Origin: Mycolicibacterium sp. J2
GTDB taxonomy: Bacteria; Actinomycetota; Actinomycetes; Mycobacteriales; Mycobacteriaceae
Assembly (NCBI RefSeq): GCF_026240945.1
Contig: NZ_JAPFPY010000016.1
Span: 39,742-103,741 of the forward strand
Direction of reading: 5' to 3'
Length of the DNA: 64,000 nucleotides
A program made the translations under genes and the position numbers. Under the pieces are notes generated by a model, which worked only from the letters and a program-made list of their open reading frames with translations, was not told where the DNA came from and searched no databases. Below, in pieces: positions 51,184 to 60,318 of this stretch (position 1 is the first letter of the stretch; each line of letters begins with the position of its first letter).

Positions 51184-52968
51184 GTGTCGCAGCTGAGCTT
51201 CGCCGATGTCGAGCCGCTCGCCGATATCGCGCTGGCCGACACCACCTTCGTCGTCGTCGACCTGGAGACCACCGGTGGCCGGGCTGCCGGGGACGGCCAT
51301 GACGCCATCACCGAGATCGGCGCGGTCAAGGTCCGCGGCGGCGTCGTGCTCGGCGAGCTGGCCACCCTGGTGGACCCGGGCCGCGCCATCCCGCCGCAGA
51401 TCGTCCAGTTGACCGGGATCACCTCGGCGATGGTGCACGACGCACCGCGGATCGACAGCGTGCTGCCGGCCTTCCTGGAATTCGCCCGCGGCGCGGTGTT
51501 GGTCGCCCACAACGCCGGGTTCGATATCGGATTCCTGCGTGCCGCCACCGAGCGACTCGGGCTGACCTGGCCACGGCCGCCGGTGCTGTGCACGGTGCGG
51601 CTGGCCCGCCGGGTGCTCACCCGCGACGAGGCGCCCAGCGTCCGGCTTTCCGCGCTGGCACAACTGTTCGGTGCGGCCACCACGCCCACCCACCGCGCGC
51701 TCGACGATGCGCGTGCCACCGTCGATGTGTTGCACGGACTCATCGAACGGGTCGGCAACCAGGGCGTGCGCACCTACCCGGAGCTGCGGTCCTACCTCCC
51801 CGACAAAACCGCACCGCAGCGCCGCAAGCGGCACCTGGCCGCCGGCATCCCCGGCCGGCCCGGGGTGTACCTGTTCCGCGGGCCCGGCGACGAGGTGCTC
51901 TACATCGGCACCGCGGTGGATCTGCACCGCCGGGTCAGCCAGTACTTCACCGGAGCCGATCCGCGCACCAGGATGAAGGAGATGGTGGCCCTGGCCACCC
52001 GGATCGACCACGTCGAGTGCGCGCACGAATTGGAGGCGGGGGTACGCGAGCTACGGCTGCTGGCCGCGCACGCGCCGCCGTACAACCGGCGTTCCCGGTT
52101 TCCGCGCCGCCATTGGTGGATCGTGCTGACCGAGGAGGCGTTCCCGCGGTTCTCGGTGGTGCGGGCCCCGCGCAGTGCGCGGGCTCTCGGCCCGTTCAGC
52201 GCCCGGGCGGACGCCGTCGCGGCTGCCGAGATCCTGGCCCGCGGAACGGGTGTGCGCACCTGTACGGCACGGTTGTCACGCACCGCGCGGCACGCCTGCG
52301 ACCACCACGAACTGGCGCCGTGTCCGGCCCCGCGCGGGGCCGACGCCGCCGGATACGCCGCGGCCCCGCAGGCCGCCGCCGCACTCATCGCCGGCACGGA
52401 CAGCGCGGCATTCGGCGCGGTGTTGGCGCAGATCGAGGCGCTGGCCGCAGCACATCGCTACGAGAGCGCCGCCCGGCTGCGCGACCACACCGCCGACACG
52501 GTGGAGGCGGTGTGCCGCGGTCAGCGGTTGCAGGCGCTGGCCGCCGTCGACGAACTCGTCGCGGCCCGCCCCGACGGGTGCGGCGGCTGGGAGCTGGCGG
52601 TCATCCGGCACGGGCAGCTGGCCTCGGCCGGCTGTGCGCGCCGCGGGGTACCGCCCATGCCCGTGGTGGACGCGATTTGCGCTGCGGCGCAGACGATCCT
52701 GCCGGAGCCCGCGCCGCTGGGCGGGGCGCTCGTCGAGGAGACCGGGTTGATCATGCGCTGGCTGGCCGGACCCGGAGTGCGCATCGTGCGGGCCGACCGG
52801 GGCTACGCCAGTCCGATCGGGTCGGCCGCGCGGTGGGCCGGCTGGGCCGCGCACGCCCGCTCGGCCCGGCTGGCCGCCACCCACTACGACGGCGCCGACC
52901 TGACCGATGACCGTTTCGGCATCGACCCGCCGGCGCGAACGGCTTACCCGCCTAGGCTTTCTGGGTGA
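51184..52968 (+). CDS. DnaQ-like exonuclease fused to a UvrC-like GIY-YIG domain (Rv2191-like)
   Basis: 594 residues from a GTG at 51184; a GTG at 51160 is possible. N-terminal DEDD exonuclease (~20-190): VVVDLETTG (D26/E28), VAHNAGFDIGFL and THRALDDARATVDVL. Then a GIY-YIG nuclease (~224-310): GRPGVYLFRGPGDEVLYIGT. A UvrB/UvrC-binding-like helix pair (FGAVLAQIEALAAAHRYESA) follows. The architecture is like E. coli Cho with an added proofreading domain and points to DNA repair. The 3' end overlaps trpD by 17 bp. Confidence 0.9.
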   Translation: MSQLSFADVEPLADIALADTTFVVVDLETTGGRAAGDGHDAITEIGAVKVRGGVVLGELATLVDPGRAIPPQIVQLTGITSAMVHDAPRIDSVLPAFLEFARGAVLVAHNAGFDIGFLRAATERLGLTWPRPPVLCTVRLARRVLTRDEAPSVRLSALAQLFGAATTPTHRALDDARATVDVLHGLIERVGNQGVRTYPELRSYLPDKTAPQRRKRHLAAGIPGRPGVYLFRGPGDEVLYIGTAVDLHRRVSQYFTGADPRTRMKEMVALATRIDHVECAHELEAGVRELRLLAAHAPPYNRRSRFPRRHWWIVLTEEAFPRFSVVRAPRSARALGPFSARADAVAAAEILARGTGVRTCTARLSRTARHACDHHELAPCPAPRGADAAGYAAAPQAAAALIAGTDSAAFGAVLAQIEALAAAHRYESAARLRDHTADTVEAVCRGQRLQALAAVDELVAARPDGCGGWELAVIRHGQLASAGCARRGVPPMPVVDAICAAAQTILPEPAPLGGALVEETGLIMRWLAGPGVRIVRADRGYASPIGSAARWAGWAAHARSARLAATHYDGADLTDDRFGIDPPARTAYPPRLSG

Positions 52969-54025
52969 ACTGAACCCACTTGGCCAGCAGCTGCTCGGCG
53001 GCACCGGAGTCGATCGCCTCGGTGGCGCGGCGCAACCCGGACTCCCAGGCCGGCACCCACTGGGCGTCGCCGGAGAGCCCGGCGTGCGCCACCATCGCGC
53101 CGGCCGCGTTGAGCACCACCGCGTCGCGGACCGGCCCCTGGGCGCCGCCCAGCACCGCGCGCACCGATGCTGCGTTGGCCTCGGCGTCACCGCCGATCAG
53201 CTCGCTCAGGTCGGCTCGCTTGAACCCGAACGCGGCCGGGTCCAGGGTGAGCCGCTCCACGGTGCCGGCCTGCACCCGCCAGATGGTGCTGGTCGTCGTC
53301 GTGGTCAGCTCGTCGAGGCCGTCGTCGCCGTGTACCACCAGCACGCTGGATCCCCGCGCGGCGAACACACCGGCCATCACCTCGGCCAGGTCACCCCAGG
53401 CGCAACCGATCAAGCCGGCCCGCGGAGAGGCCGGATTGGTCAGCGGGCCAAGCAGATTGAAGACGGTCGGGACGCCGATCTCGCGGCGCACCACCGAGGC
53501 GTGCCGATAGGACGGATGGAACTGCGGGGCGAACGCGAAGCCGATCCCGACCTCGCCGAGGCTGCGGGCGACATCCTCGGGGCCCAGGTCGATCCGCACG
53601 CCGAGGGCTTCGAGGGTGTCGGCACCACCCGACAGCGACGACGCCGCCCGGTTGCCGTGCTTGATCACGGGTACACCCGCGGCGGCCACCACGATCGAGG
53701 CCATGGTGGACAGGTTCACCGTGTTGGAGCCGTCGCCGCCGGTGCCGACGATGTCCACGGCCGCGTTACCGACCGCGTCGGCGGGCAGCCGGCGGGCGTG
53801 CTTGAGCATCGCGTCGGCCAGCTCGCGCACCTCGGCGGAGTTGGGTCGCTTCATCTTCATCGCGACGGCGAAACCGGAGATCTGAGCGGGCGTCGCCGCA
53901 CCGGTCATGATCTGGTCCATCGCCCAGGCCGCCTGCCCCCGCAGCAGATCCTGGTGTGTCGTCAGCAGGCCCAGAATGTGCGGCCAGGTGGATACGTCGG
54001 CGGAGGGTTCGGCGAGAGGCACCAC
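52952..54025 (-). CDS. trpD: Anthranilate phosphoribosyltransferase
   Basis: 357 residues. Transfers PRPP ribose to anthranilate in tryptophan synthesis. VDIVGTGGDGSNTVNLSTMA is the PRPP site, KHGNRAASSLSGGADTLEAL the second signature, and FAPQFHPSYRHASVVRREIG and FNLLGPLTNPASP follow. Stands alone, away from other trp genes, as in M. tuberculosis. Divergent from ctaE. Confidence 0.96.
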   Translation of the reverse strand: MVPLAEPSADVSTWPHILGLLTTHQDLLRGQAAWAMDQIMTGAATPAQISGFAVAMKMKRPNSAEVRELADAMLKHARRLPADAVGNAAVDIVGTGGDGSNTVNLSTMASIVVAAAGVPVIKHGNRAASSLSGGADTLEALGVRIDLGPEDVARSLGEVGIGFAFAPQFHPSYRHASVVRREIGVPTVFNLLGPLTNPASPRAGLIGCAWGDLAEVMAGVFAARGSSVLVVHGDDGLDELTTTTTSTIWRVQAGTVERLTLDPAAFGFKRADLSELIGGDAEANAASVRAVLGGAQGPVRDAVVLNAAGAMVAHAGLSGDAQWVPAWESGLRRATEAIDSGAAEQLLAKWVQFTQKA

Positions 54026-54145
54026 GTGATGCTATCGCCTGGCCGGGGGCGCCCCGGCGGCCCGATCACGGCCGGATCGGCACCCGATCGCGACACAACC
54101 TCGACCAAATCGGAACCCGGGTGGAGTTAATCAACTACAAAGCGT

Positions 54146-54151
54146 CATACT
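54146..54151 (+). promoter_or_regulatory. Possible -10 element for leaderless ctaE
   Basis: CATACT (TANNNT-like -10) ends 7 nt before the ctaE GTG at 54159, and no Shine-Dalgarno precedes the GTG. This is the spacing expected if transcription starts on the start codon. No convincing -35. Confidence 0.4.
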
Positions 54152-54158
54152 TGCACCT

Positions 54159-54770
54159 GTGACGAGCGCTGTAGGGACTTCCGGAACCGCGATCACGTCT
54201 CGCGTACATTCGCTGAACAGGCCGAATATGGTCAGTGTCGGCACCATCGTGTGGCTTTCCAGTGAGCTGATGTTCTTCGCTGGACTGTTCGCGATGTACT
54301 TCACCGCGCGAGCCCAAGCACACGGCGTCTGGCCGCCGCCCCCCACGGAGCTCAACCTGTGGCTGGCCGTGCCGGTGACCGCCGTGCTGATCGCCTCGTC
54401 GTTCACCTGCCAGATGGGCGTGTTCGCCGCCGAGCGCGGTGACGTCTTCGGCCTGCGCCGGTGGTACGTCATCACGTTCCTGATGGGCGCGTTCTTCGTC
54501 GGCGGCCAGGGCTACGAGTACTTCCATCTCGTCGAGCACGGCACGACCATCCCCGGCAGCGCCTACGGTTCGGTCTTCTACCTGGCGACCGGCTTCCACG
54601 GGTTGCACGTCATCGGCGGTCTCGTCGCCTTCATCTTCCTGCTCGCGCGTACCCGCATGAGCAAGTTCACGCCGGCCCAGGCCACCGCAGCGATCGTCGT
54701 GTCCTATTACTGGCACTTCGTCGACATCGTGTGGATCGCTCTGTTCGCCGTCATCTACTTCGTCCGGTGA
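54159..54770 (+). CDS. ctaE: Cytochrome c oxidase subunit III
   Basis: 203 residues from a GTG at 54159, five membrane helices. SVGTIVWLSSELMFFAGLFA with the conserved Glu, GQGYEYFHLVEHGTTIPGSA, and FYLATGFHGLHVIGGLVAF with SYYWHFVDIVWIALF at the end. Subunit of the aa3 oxidase, here leading the ctaE-qcrC-qcrA-qcrB operon so the bcc and aa3 parts of the supercomplex are co-expressed. Confidence 0.96.
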   Translation: MTSAVGTSGTAITSRVHSLNRPNMVSVGTIVWLSSELMFFAGLFAMYFTARAQAHGVWPPPPTELNLWLAVPVTAVLIASSFTCQMGVFAAERGDVFGLRRWYVITFLMGAFFVGGQGYEYFHLVEHGTTIPGSAYGSVFYLATGFHGLHVIGGLVAFIFLLARTRMSKFTPAQATAAIVVSYYWHFVDIVWIALFAVIYFVR

Positions 54771-54793
54771 TCCAGTCGATGAGAAGGGGTTCG

Positions 54794-55606
54794 ATGACCA
54801 CCAAGTCTCGCCGTCGGTTGCACCGGCGCCTGTCAGCGGCGGTGCTGCTGCTGGTCGGCCTCGGTGCTGCGGGGGCCGTCGCGGCCACGCTGACCCCCAC
54901 CCCCCAGGTGGCGGTCGCCGACGAGTCGTCTTCGGCGCTGCTGCGCACCGGCAAGCAGCTGTTCGACACCTCGTGTGTCAGCTGCCACGGCGCCAACCTG
55001 CAGGGCGTGCCCGACCGCGGCCCGAGCCTCATCGGCGCGGGCGAGGCGGCGGTCTACTTCCAGGTGTCGACCGGACGTATGCCGGCGATGCGCGGTGAGG
55101 CCCAGGCCCCGCGCAAGGCTCCGGTCTTCGACGAGCACCAGATCGACGCGCTCGGCGCCTACGTGCAGGCCAACGGCGGCGGCCCCGTCGTGCCGCGAGA
55201 TGCCAGCGGGCACATCGCCGATGAGTCGCTGCTGTCCGGCGACGTGGCCCGCGGTGGCGACCTGTTCCGGCTGAACTGCGCGTCCTGCCACAACTTCACC
55301 GGCAAGGGCGGCGCGCTGTCCTCCGGTAAGTACGCGCCCGATCTCGGTGAGGCGTCCAAGGTGCCCGCGCAGGTGTACAGCGCGATGCTCACCGGCCCGC
55401 AGAACATGCCGAAGTTCTCCGACCGTCAGCTCTCCCCGCAGGAGAAGGTCGACATCGTCAGCTACGTGCGGGAGGCGGCGGCCACCCCCAGCCCCGGCGG
55501 CTACGGCCTCGGTGGGTTCGGCCCGGCGCCTGAAGGTATGGCGGCCTGGATCATCGGGATGGTGGCCGCGATCGGTATCGCGATGTGGATCGGAGCACGC
55601 GCATGA
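54794..55606 (+). CDS. qcrC: Diheme cytochrome c subunit of the bcc complex
   Basis: 270 residues from an ATG at 54794 with GAAGGGG 5 nt upstream; an ATG 15 nt earlier is less likely. N-terminal membrane anchor (~12-32), two c-type heme motifs CVSCH (61-65) and CASCH (162-166), and a C-terminal helix (~245-265). It replaces soluble cytochrome c, passing electrons from the Rieske centre to oxidase subunit II. ATGA overlap with qcrA. Confidence 0.97.
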   Translation: MTTKSRRRLHRRLSAAVLLLVGLGAAGAVAATLTPTPQVAVADESSSALLRTGKQLFDTSCVSCHGANLQGVPDRGPSLIGAGEAAVYFQVSTGRMPAMRGEAQAPRKAPVFDEHQIDALGAYVQANGGGPVVPRDASGHIADESLLSGDVARGGDLFRLNCASCHNFTGKGGALSSGKYAPDLGEASKVPAQVYSAMLTGPQNMPKFSDRQLSPQEKVDIVSYVREAAATPSPGGYGLGGFGPAPEGMAAWIIGMVAAIGIAMWIGARA

Positions 55607-56802
55607 GCGGTGACATCAAGGGCACCGATACCCCCGGTCAGACCGGCGTCCCCGGTCAGCCGACCGACGCCGAGCTGGCGAGCATGTCGCGCGAGGAGCT
55701 GCTCGAACTCGGCGGCAAGCTCGACGGTGTCGAGATCGTCTACAAGGAGCCGCGCTGGCCCATCGAGGGCACCAAGGCCGAGAAGCGGGCCGCCCGGACC
55801 GTCTCGTACTGGCTGCTGCTGGGCGGGCTCTCCGGTCTGGCACTGCTGCTGGTCTTCCTGTTCTGGCCCTGGGAGTACAAGCCCTACGGCTCCGAGGGTG
55901 AATGGCTCTACTCGCTGGCCACCCCGCTGTACGGCCTGACGTTCGGGCTCTCCATCCTGGCCATCGGCGTCGGCGCGGTGCTGTACCAGAAGAAGTTCAT
56001 CCCCGAGGAGATCTCCATCCAGGACCGCCATGACGGCGCGTCCCCGGAGATCCACCGCAAGACCATCGCCGCCAACCTGACCGACGCTCTGGAGTCCTCG
56101 ACGATCAAGCGGCGCAAGCTGATCGGACTGTCCCTGGGCATCGGGCTCGGCGCCTTCGGGCTGGGCACGGCGGTTGCCTTCCTCGGCGGTCTGATCAAGA
56201 ACCCGTGGAAGCCGGTGGTGCAGACCGCCGAAGGCAAGAAGGCCGTGCTGTGGACCTCGGGCTGGACGCCCCGCGTCAGCGGCGAGACCATCTTCCTGGC
56301 CCGCGCGACCGGCCTGCCGGGTGAATCGCCGTTCGTCAAGATGCGCCCGGAGGACATCGACGCCGGCGGTATGGAGACCGTGTTCCCGTGGCGTGAGTCC
56401 GACGGTGACGGCACCACGGTGGAGTCCTCGCACAAGCTGGCCGAAATCGCCATGGGCGTGCGCAACCCGGTGATGCTCATCCGCATCAAGCCCAACGACA
56501 TGGGCCGGGTGGTCAAGCGCCAGGGTCAGGAGAGCTTCAACTTCGGTGAGCTGTTCGCCTACACCAAGGTCTGCTCGCACCTGGGCTGCCCCTCATCGCT
56601 GTACGAGCAGCAGACCTACCGCATCCTGTGCCCTTGCCACCAGTCGCAGTTCGACGCGCTGCACTTCGCCCGTCCGATCTTCGGTCCGGCCGCTCGTGCC
56701 CTGGCGCAGTTGCCCATTACCATCGACAAGGACGGCTATCTGGTCGCCAACGGCGACTTCATCGAACCCGTCGGACCGGCATTCTGGGAGCGCAAATCAT
56801 GA
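55603..56802 (+). CDS. qcrA: Rieske iron-sulfur subunit of the bcc complex
   Basis: 399 residues. Three N-terminal helices (~70-88, 105-127 and 174-196), an actinobacterial trait, then the Rieske fold. Cluster ligands CSHLGC (C324, H326, C329) and CPCH (C343, C345, H346). Takes electrons from menaquinol. Overlaps qcrC and qcrB by 4 bp each, so synthesis is coupled. Confidence 0.97.
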   Translation: MSGDIKGTDTPGQTGVPGQPTDAELASMSREELLELGGKLDGVEIVYKEPRWPIEGTKAEKRAARTVSYWLLLGGLSGLALLLVFLFWPWEYKPYGSEGEWLYSLATPLYGLTFGLSILAIGVGAVLYQKKFIPEEISIQDRHDGASPEIHRKTIAANLTDALESSTIKRRKLIGLSLGIGLGAFGLGTAVAFLGGLIKNPWKPVVQTAEGKKAVLWTSGWTPRVSGETIFLARATGLPGESPFVKMRPEDIDAGGMETVFPWRESDGDGTTVESSHKLAEIAMGVRNPVMLIRIKPNDMGRVVKRQGQESFNFGELFAYTKVCSHLGCPSSLYEQQTYRILCPCHQSQFDALHFARPIFGPAARALAQLPITIDKDGYLVANGDFIEPVGPAFWERKS

Positions 56803-58430
56803 GCCCTGACCTTGCCAAGATCGCAGCCGCCCAAGGCAATGCGATCGACTCGCGGTACCACCCCTCGGCGGCCGTCCGTCGTCAGCTGAACAAGGTGTTC
56901 CCCACCCACTGGTCGTTCCTGCTGGGTGAGATCGCGCTGTACAGCTTCGTCGTGCTGCTGCTCACCGGTGTGTACTTGACCCTGTTCTTCGACCCGTCGA
57001 TGGCCGAGGTCACCTACAACGGCGTGTACCAGCCGTTGCGCGGTGTGCAGATGTCGCGGGCCTACGAGACGGCCCTGGACATCAGCTTCGAGGTGCGCGG
57101 CGGTCTGTTCGTCCGGCAGGTCCACCACTGGGCGGCCCTGCTGTTCGCGGCGTCGATCATGGTGCACCTGGCCCGCATCTTCTTCACCGGCGCCTTCCGG
57201 CGTCCGCGTGAGGCGAACTGGGTGATCGGCTCACTGCTGCTGATCCTGGCCATGTTCGAGGGGTTCTTCGGCTACTCGCTGCCCGACGACCTGCTGTCCG
57301 GCACCGGCGTCCGCGCCGCCCTGTCCGGCATCACGATGGGCATCCCGATCATCGGCACCTGGATGCACTGGGCGCTGTTCGGCGGGGACTTCCCCGGCGA
57401 CATCTTCATCCCGCGCATCTACGCCCTGCACATCCTGCTCATCCCGGGCATCATCCTGGCGCTCATCGGGGCGCACATGGCGCTGGTGTGGTTCCAGAAG
57501 CACACCCAGTTCCCCGGCCCGGGACGAACCGAGAAGAACGTGGTCGGCGTGCGGGTCATGCCGGTGTTCGCGTTCAAGTCCGGAGCGTTCTTCGCCATCA
57601 TCGTCGGCATCCTGGGCCTGATGGGCGGTCTGCTGCAGATCAACCCGATCTGGGTGCTGGGGCCCTACAAGCCCTCGCAGGTGTCGGCCGGTAGCCAGCC
57701 CGACTTCTACATGATGTGGACCGACGGCCTGATCCGTCTGTTCCCGCCGTGGGAGATCTACATCGGCAACCACACCATCCCGCAGCCCTTCTGGATCGCC
57801 ATGGGCATGGGTCTGGTCTTCGGTCTGCTGATGGCCTGGCCGTTCATGGAGAAGAAGTTCACCGGCGACGACGCGCACCACAACCTGTTGCAGCGTCCGC
57901 GTGATGCACCGGTCCGGACGGCCATCGGCGCGATGGCGGTGTCGTTCTACATCCTGCTGACGTTTGCCTGCATGAACGACATCATCGCGCTGAAGTTCCA
58001 CATCTCGCTCAACGCGACCACGTGGATCGGCCGCATCGGCATGGTGGTGCTGCCCGCGATCGTCTACTACATCACCTACCGGTGGGCGATCAGCCTGCAG
58101 CGCAGCGACCGCGCGGTGCTGGAGCACGGTATCGAGACGGGCATCATCAAGCGCCTGCCGCAGGGTGCCTACATCGAGCTGCATCAGCCGCTCGGCCCGG
58201 TGGACGAGCACGGCCACCCGATTCCGCTGGAGTACCAGGGCGCGGCCCTGCCCAAGCGGATGAACAAGTTGGGCTCCGGCGGCGCGCCGGGTTCGGGAAG
58301 CTTCCTGTTCCCGGATCCCGTCGAGCAGCATGATGCGCTGACCGAGGCGGCCCACGCCGCCGAGCACAAGGCGCTGACGGCTCTGCGGGAGCGCCAGGAC
58401 AGCACCAACGGGTCCAACGGGCACCACTAG
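56799..58430 (+). CDS. qcrB: Cytochrome b subunit of the bcc complex
   Basis: 543 residues. Heme-ligating His pairs in RQVHHWAALLFAASIMVHLARIF-like helix regions (VHHWAALLF, IMVHLARIF) and YALHILLIPGI/GAHMALVWF. Quinol-site segment GMGLVFGLLMAWPFMEKKF follows. A C-terminal cytoplasmic tail (~440-543) is longer than in mitochondria, typical of actinobacteria. It is the target of Q203-type inhibitors. Last gene of the operon, followed by a strong terminator. Confidence 0.96.
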   Translation: MSPDLAKIAAAQGNAIDSRYHPSAAVRRQLNKVFPTHWSFLLGEIALYSFVVLLLTGVYLTLFFDPSMAEVTYNGVYQPLRGVQMSRAYETALDISFEVRGGLFVRQVHHWAALLFAASIMVHLARIFFTGAFRRPREANWVIGSLLLILAMFEGFFGYSLPDDLLSGTGVRAALSGITMGIPIIGTWMHWALFGGDFPGDIFIPRIYALHILLIPGIILALIGAHMALVWFQKHTQFPGPGRTEKNVVGVRVMPVFAFKSGAFFAIIVGILGLMGGLLQINPIWVLGPYKPSQVSAGSQPDFYMMWTDGLIRLFPPWEIYIGNHTIPQPFWIAMGMGLVFGLLMAWPFMEKKFTGDDAHHNLLQRPRDAPVRTAIGAMAVSFYILLTFACMNDIIALKFHISLNATTWIGRIGMVVLPAIVYYITYRWAISLQRSDRAVLEHGIETGIIKRLPQGAYIELHQPLGPVDEHGHPIPLEYQGAALPKRMNKLGSGGAPGSGSFLFPDPVEQHDALTEAAHAAEHKALTALRERQDSTNGSNGHH

Positions 58431-58440
58431 TTCGGAACCA

Positions 58441-58480
58441 CGAAAGGGCCCGCACAGCGAAAGCTGTGCGGGCCCTTTCG
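58441..58480 (+). terminator. Terminator after qcrB
   Basis: Perfect 18-bp stem CGAAAGGGCCCGCACAGC (58441-58458) with its complement (58463-58480), GAAA tetraloop, then CTTTGCTCT. The T-run is weak on the plus strand, but the hairpin is very strong. It starts 11 bp after the qcrB stop. Confidence 0.85.
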
Positions 58481-58538
58481 CTTTGCTCTAGAAAGAGCAC
58501 CCCTCCCCTCCCCCACCTGGCAGGTGCCCGGCACCACC

Positions 58539-58597
58539 CGAATGTGGCGCGCCATGTGCGTCGAGACGCGAGAAGGTGTGCACAGTGCCGACACTCG
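58539..58597. repeat. ~58-bp repeat element, copy A
   Basis: Begins CGAATGTGGC and ends GCCGACACTCG, with core CGTCGAGACGCGAGAAGG and then TGTGCACAG. The ends are near inverted repeats (GAATGTGGC / GCCGACACTC). It lies exactly 100 bp before copy B, at roughly three quarters identity. Reads like a dispersed intergenic element of mycobacteria, but no other copies are in this window. Confidence 0.7.
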
Positions 58598-58638
58598 GGT
58601 ACGGGCGCGGTCGCTTTCCCAGCTCCAGCCCGACCAGA

Positions 58639-58695
58639 CGAATGTGGGCGTTACGCACGTCGAGACACGAGAAAGCGTGCACAGGGCCCACACTC
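58639..58695. repeat. ~58-bp repeat element, copy B
   Basis: Begins CGAATGTGGGC and ends GCCCACACTC, better inverted ends than copy A. Core ACGTCGAGACACGAGAAA, then GCGTGCACAGG. Same orientation as copy A, 100 bp apart. Confidence 0.7.
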
Positions 58696-58738
58696 ACGAC
58701 GGCCGTAGCGCGAGCGGTCTCCTCCAGAGGGCGCCGCG

Positions 58739-59365
58739 TTAGGCGCTCGGGGCGCCCGTCACCGTGTGCAGCTCACGCAGGTAGAACCACGGCACCGCAG
58801 CCATCGCGACCGTGATCAGGCCGGCCACGCCGTACGCCACCCAGGCGGTGGTGTCGCTGCCGGTGGCCATCAGATACGTGCCGATACCGACGGCGAGCAC
58901 CCCGGCGCCCACCGCGCAGCCGATGCCCGTGGTGCAACGCAGGTATACCTCGTCGACGATCGCGGGCAGCGCCGGGCGACGGCCCTCGGACGCGGCCGAC
59001 ACCGTACCGGCCCGACGCCGGCCCCCGGGCGCACCCGTGATGGCGGCGATATCGTCGGCGGCCGAGCCGCTGCTGCCGGCGACCCCGCGCTGGGGCCGTT
59101 GGCTGCTGTCCCGGCGGGCCCGGATGAGCAGCGGGATGGCCGCAGCGATGACGGCCGCGGACACCCCGATCACGGTGTAGAGCACCCACGGCGTGTCCGA
59201 ACCGGACAGCTCGGCACGTACCGAACCGCGTCCGCTGCTCAAGTCGACCAGCGCGACGGTGGCCGCCACCCCGGCACCCAGGGCGAGCAGCCAGACGCCG
59301 GCACAGACGCCCAGCAGGATGCGGTCCAGGTTCTCCGGGCCGGACAATCGTCTCTCGTCGCGCAT
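58739..59365 (-). CDS. Four-helix membrane protein (Rv2197c-like)
   Basis: 208 residues from an ATG at 59365, whose A is also the last base of the mmpS3 TGA. Helices at ~17-40, 60-82, 146-166 and 172-194; a basic, Ser/Gly/Ala-rich loop lies between helices 2 and 3. Contains CTTGIGCAVGAGVLAVGIGT. Function unknown. The steady position by the respiratory genes and mmpS3 is known from other mycobacteria (recalled). Confidence 0.8.
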   Translation of the reverse strand: MRDERRLSGPENLDRILLGVCAGVWLLALGAGVAATVALVDLSSGRGSVRAELSGSDTPWVLYTVIGVSAAVIAAAIPLLIRARRDSSQRPQRGVAGSSGSAADDIAAITGAPGGRRRAGTVSAASEGRRPALPAIVDEVYLRCTTGIGCAVGAGVLAVGIGTYLMATGSDTTAWVAYGVAGLITVAMAAVPWFYLRELHTVTGAPSA

Positions 59366-60192
59366 CAGCAGCTCGTCTGGGCGGCATTGCCGGTGTTGGA
59401 GGACAACACCGTGCCGTCGCTGGTCGTGATGGAACAGTTCAACCGGCTCACCAGGAACAGGCTCGAGGCTTGCACCGAACCGACCTCGGACTGCGAGATC
59501 GGCGTGACCGTCAGCGACCACGGGATGTACACGTTGCGCTGGGTGCGGCTGCGGCCGGACGCGTCGATATAGGTGACGGTGATGATGTCGCCGGGCGCCT
59601 TGGTGCCGGTCACCGAGTAGGTCACCTGCCGGGGACCCGGGGGCGCGGTGCTCGTCGGGGGCGGCGGGGGTGCCGTCGTGGTGGCGGGCGGCGGCGCCTC
59701 GGTGGTGGCCGGCGGCGGCGGTGGTGGGGGCGGCTCCTGGGTCACCGTGACCGTCTCGGGCGGCGGGGGTGGCGGCGCCTCGGTGGTCGGTGGCGGCGGC
59801 TCGGGGCTGGGCGGCGGGGGCGGTGTGGTGGTGGTGATCTCGTCCTGCACCGGCGGCGCCGACGTGGTGGTGCTCGTCGACGGCGTGGCCAGATTGGTGT
59901 TGTCGGTGCGGGTCACCAGAACCGCGACGGAAGCGACCAGCGCGACGGCCGCGATGATGGCGACGACGCCGACGACCCAGGGCCATCGCGGCGGGGCGTC
60001 CGGGCTGTCGTCGACCACGGGGTCGTAGCTGTCGTAGTCGTACAACGCCGGGTCCGGCGGAACGTACGGCGCGCTGACGAATTGTTCGGATTCCGGTGCT
60101 GAATACGCCCGCGAATGGATGTCCGTCTCACCGGTGCTCGGTGCCGGATCGTCGCCCGCACCGGGTTTGTCCGGTCCTGAAGGCCCGCTCAT
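59365..60192 (-). CDS. mmpS3: Membrane protein MmpS3
   Basis: 275 residues from an ATG at 60192; a TTG two codons upstream is possible. Acidic cytoplasmic N-terminus (~1-70), one helix (RWPWVVGVVAIIAAVALVAS), a Pro/Thr-rich stalk (~95-190) with many runs of Pro, then the MmpS beta domain (VTYSVTGTKAPGDIITVTYI; SRTQRNVYIPWSLTVTPISQ). A Cys pair (LNCSITTSDG; terminal SC) may bridge. Unlike MmpS4/5 it has no mmpL beside it. Confidence 0.93.
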   Translation of the reverse strand: MSGPSGPDKPGAGDDPAPSTGETDIHSRAYSAPESEQFVSAPYVPPDPALYDYDSYDPVVDDSPDAPPRWPWVVGVVAIIAAVALVASVAVLVTRTDNTNLATPSTSTTTSAPPVQDEITTTTPPPPPSPEPPPPTTEAPPPPPPETVTVTQEPPPPPPPPATTEAPPPATTTAPPPPPTSTAPPGPRQVTYSVTGTKAPGDIITVTYIDASGRSRTQRNVYIPWSLTVTPISQSEVGSVQASSLFLVSRLNCSITTSDGTVLSSNTGNAAQTSC

Positions 60193-60318
60193 CTCCAACT
60201 AACCCTCGGCCTATCCGTCTCGAATGCTGCCTCGGCAACACTACCCAACCAGGTGCGCGAGCGGATCAGGCGACGCGGCACGTCAGAGAACTGACGCATG
60301 GTTGTGACCTGGGCGCGG

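Larger units (their letters stand above)
58431..58738. other. Non-coding region after qcrB
   Basis: 308 bp between the qcrB stop and the convergent Rv2197c-like gene end. It contains the terminator and two ~58-bp repeats; the small open frames here only translate those repeats and lack RBS and family features. Confidence 0.75.

Noticed and set aside
58427..58738. Small overlapping open frames after qcrB, some with repeated peptides
   Set aside because: The repeated peptides only translate the two 58-bp repeats; no RBS, and frames exist on both strands equally.
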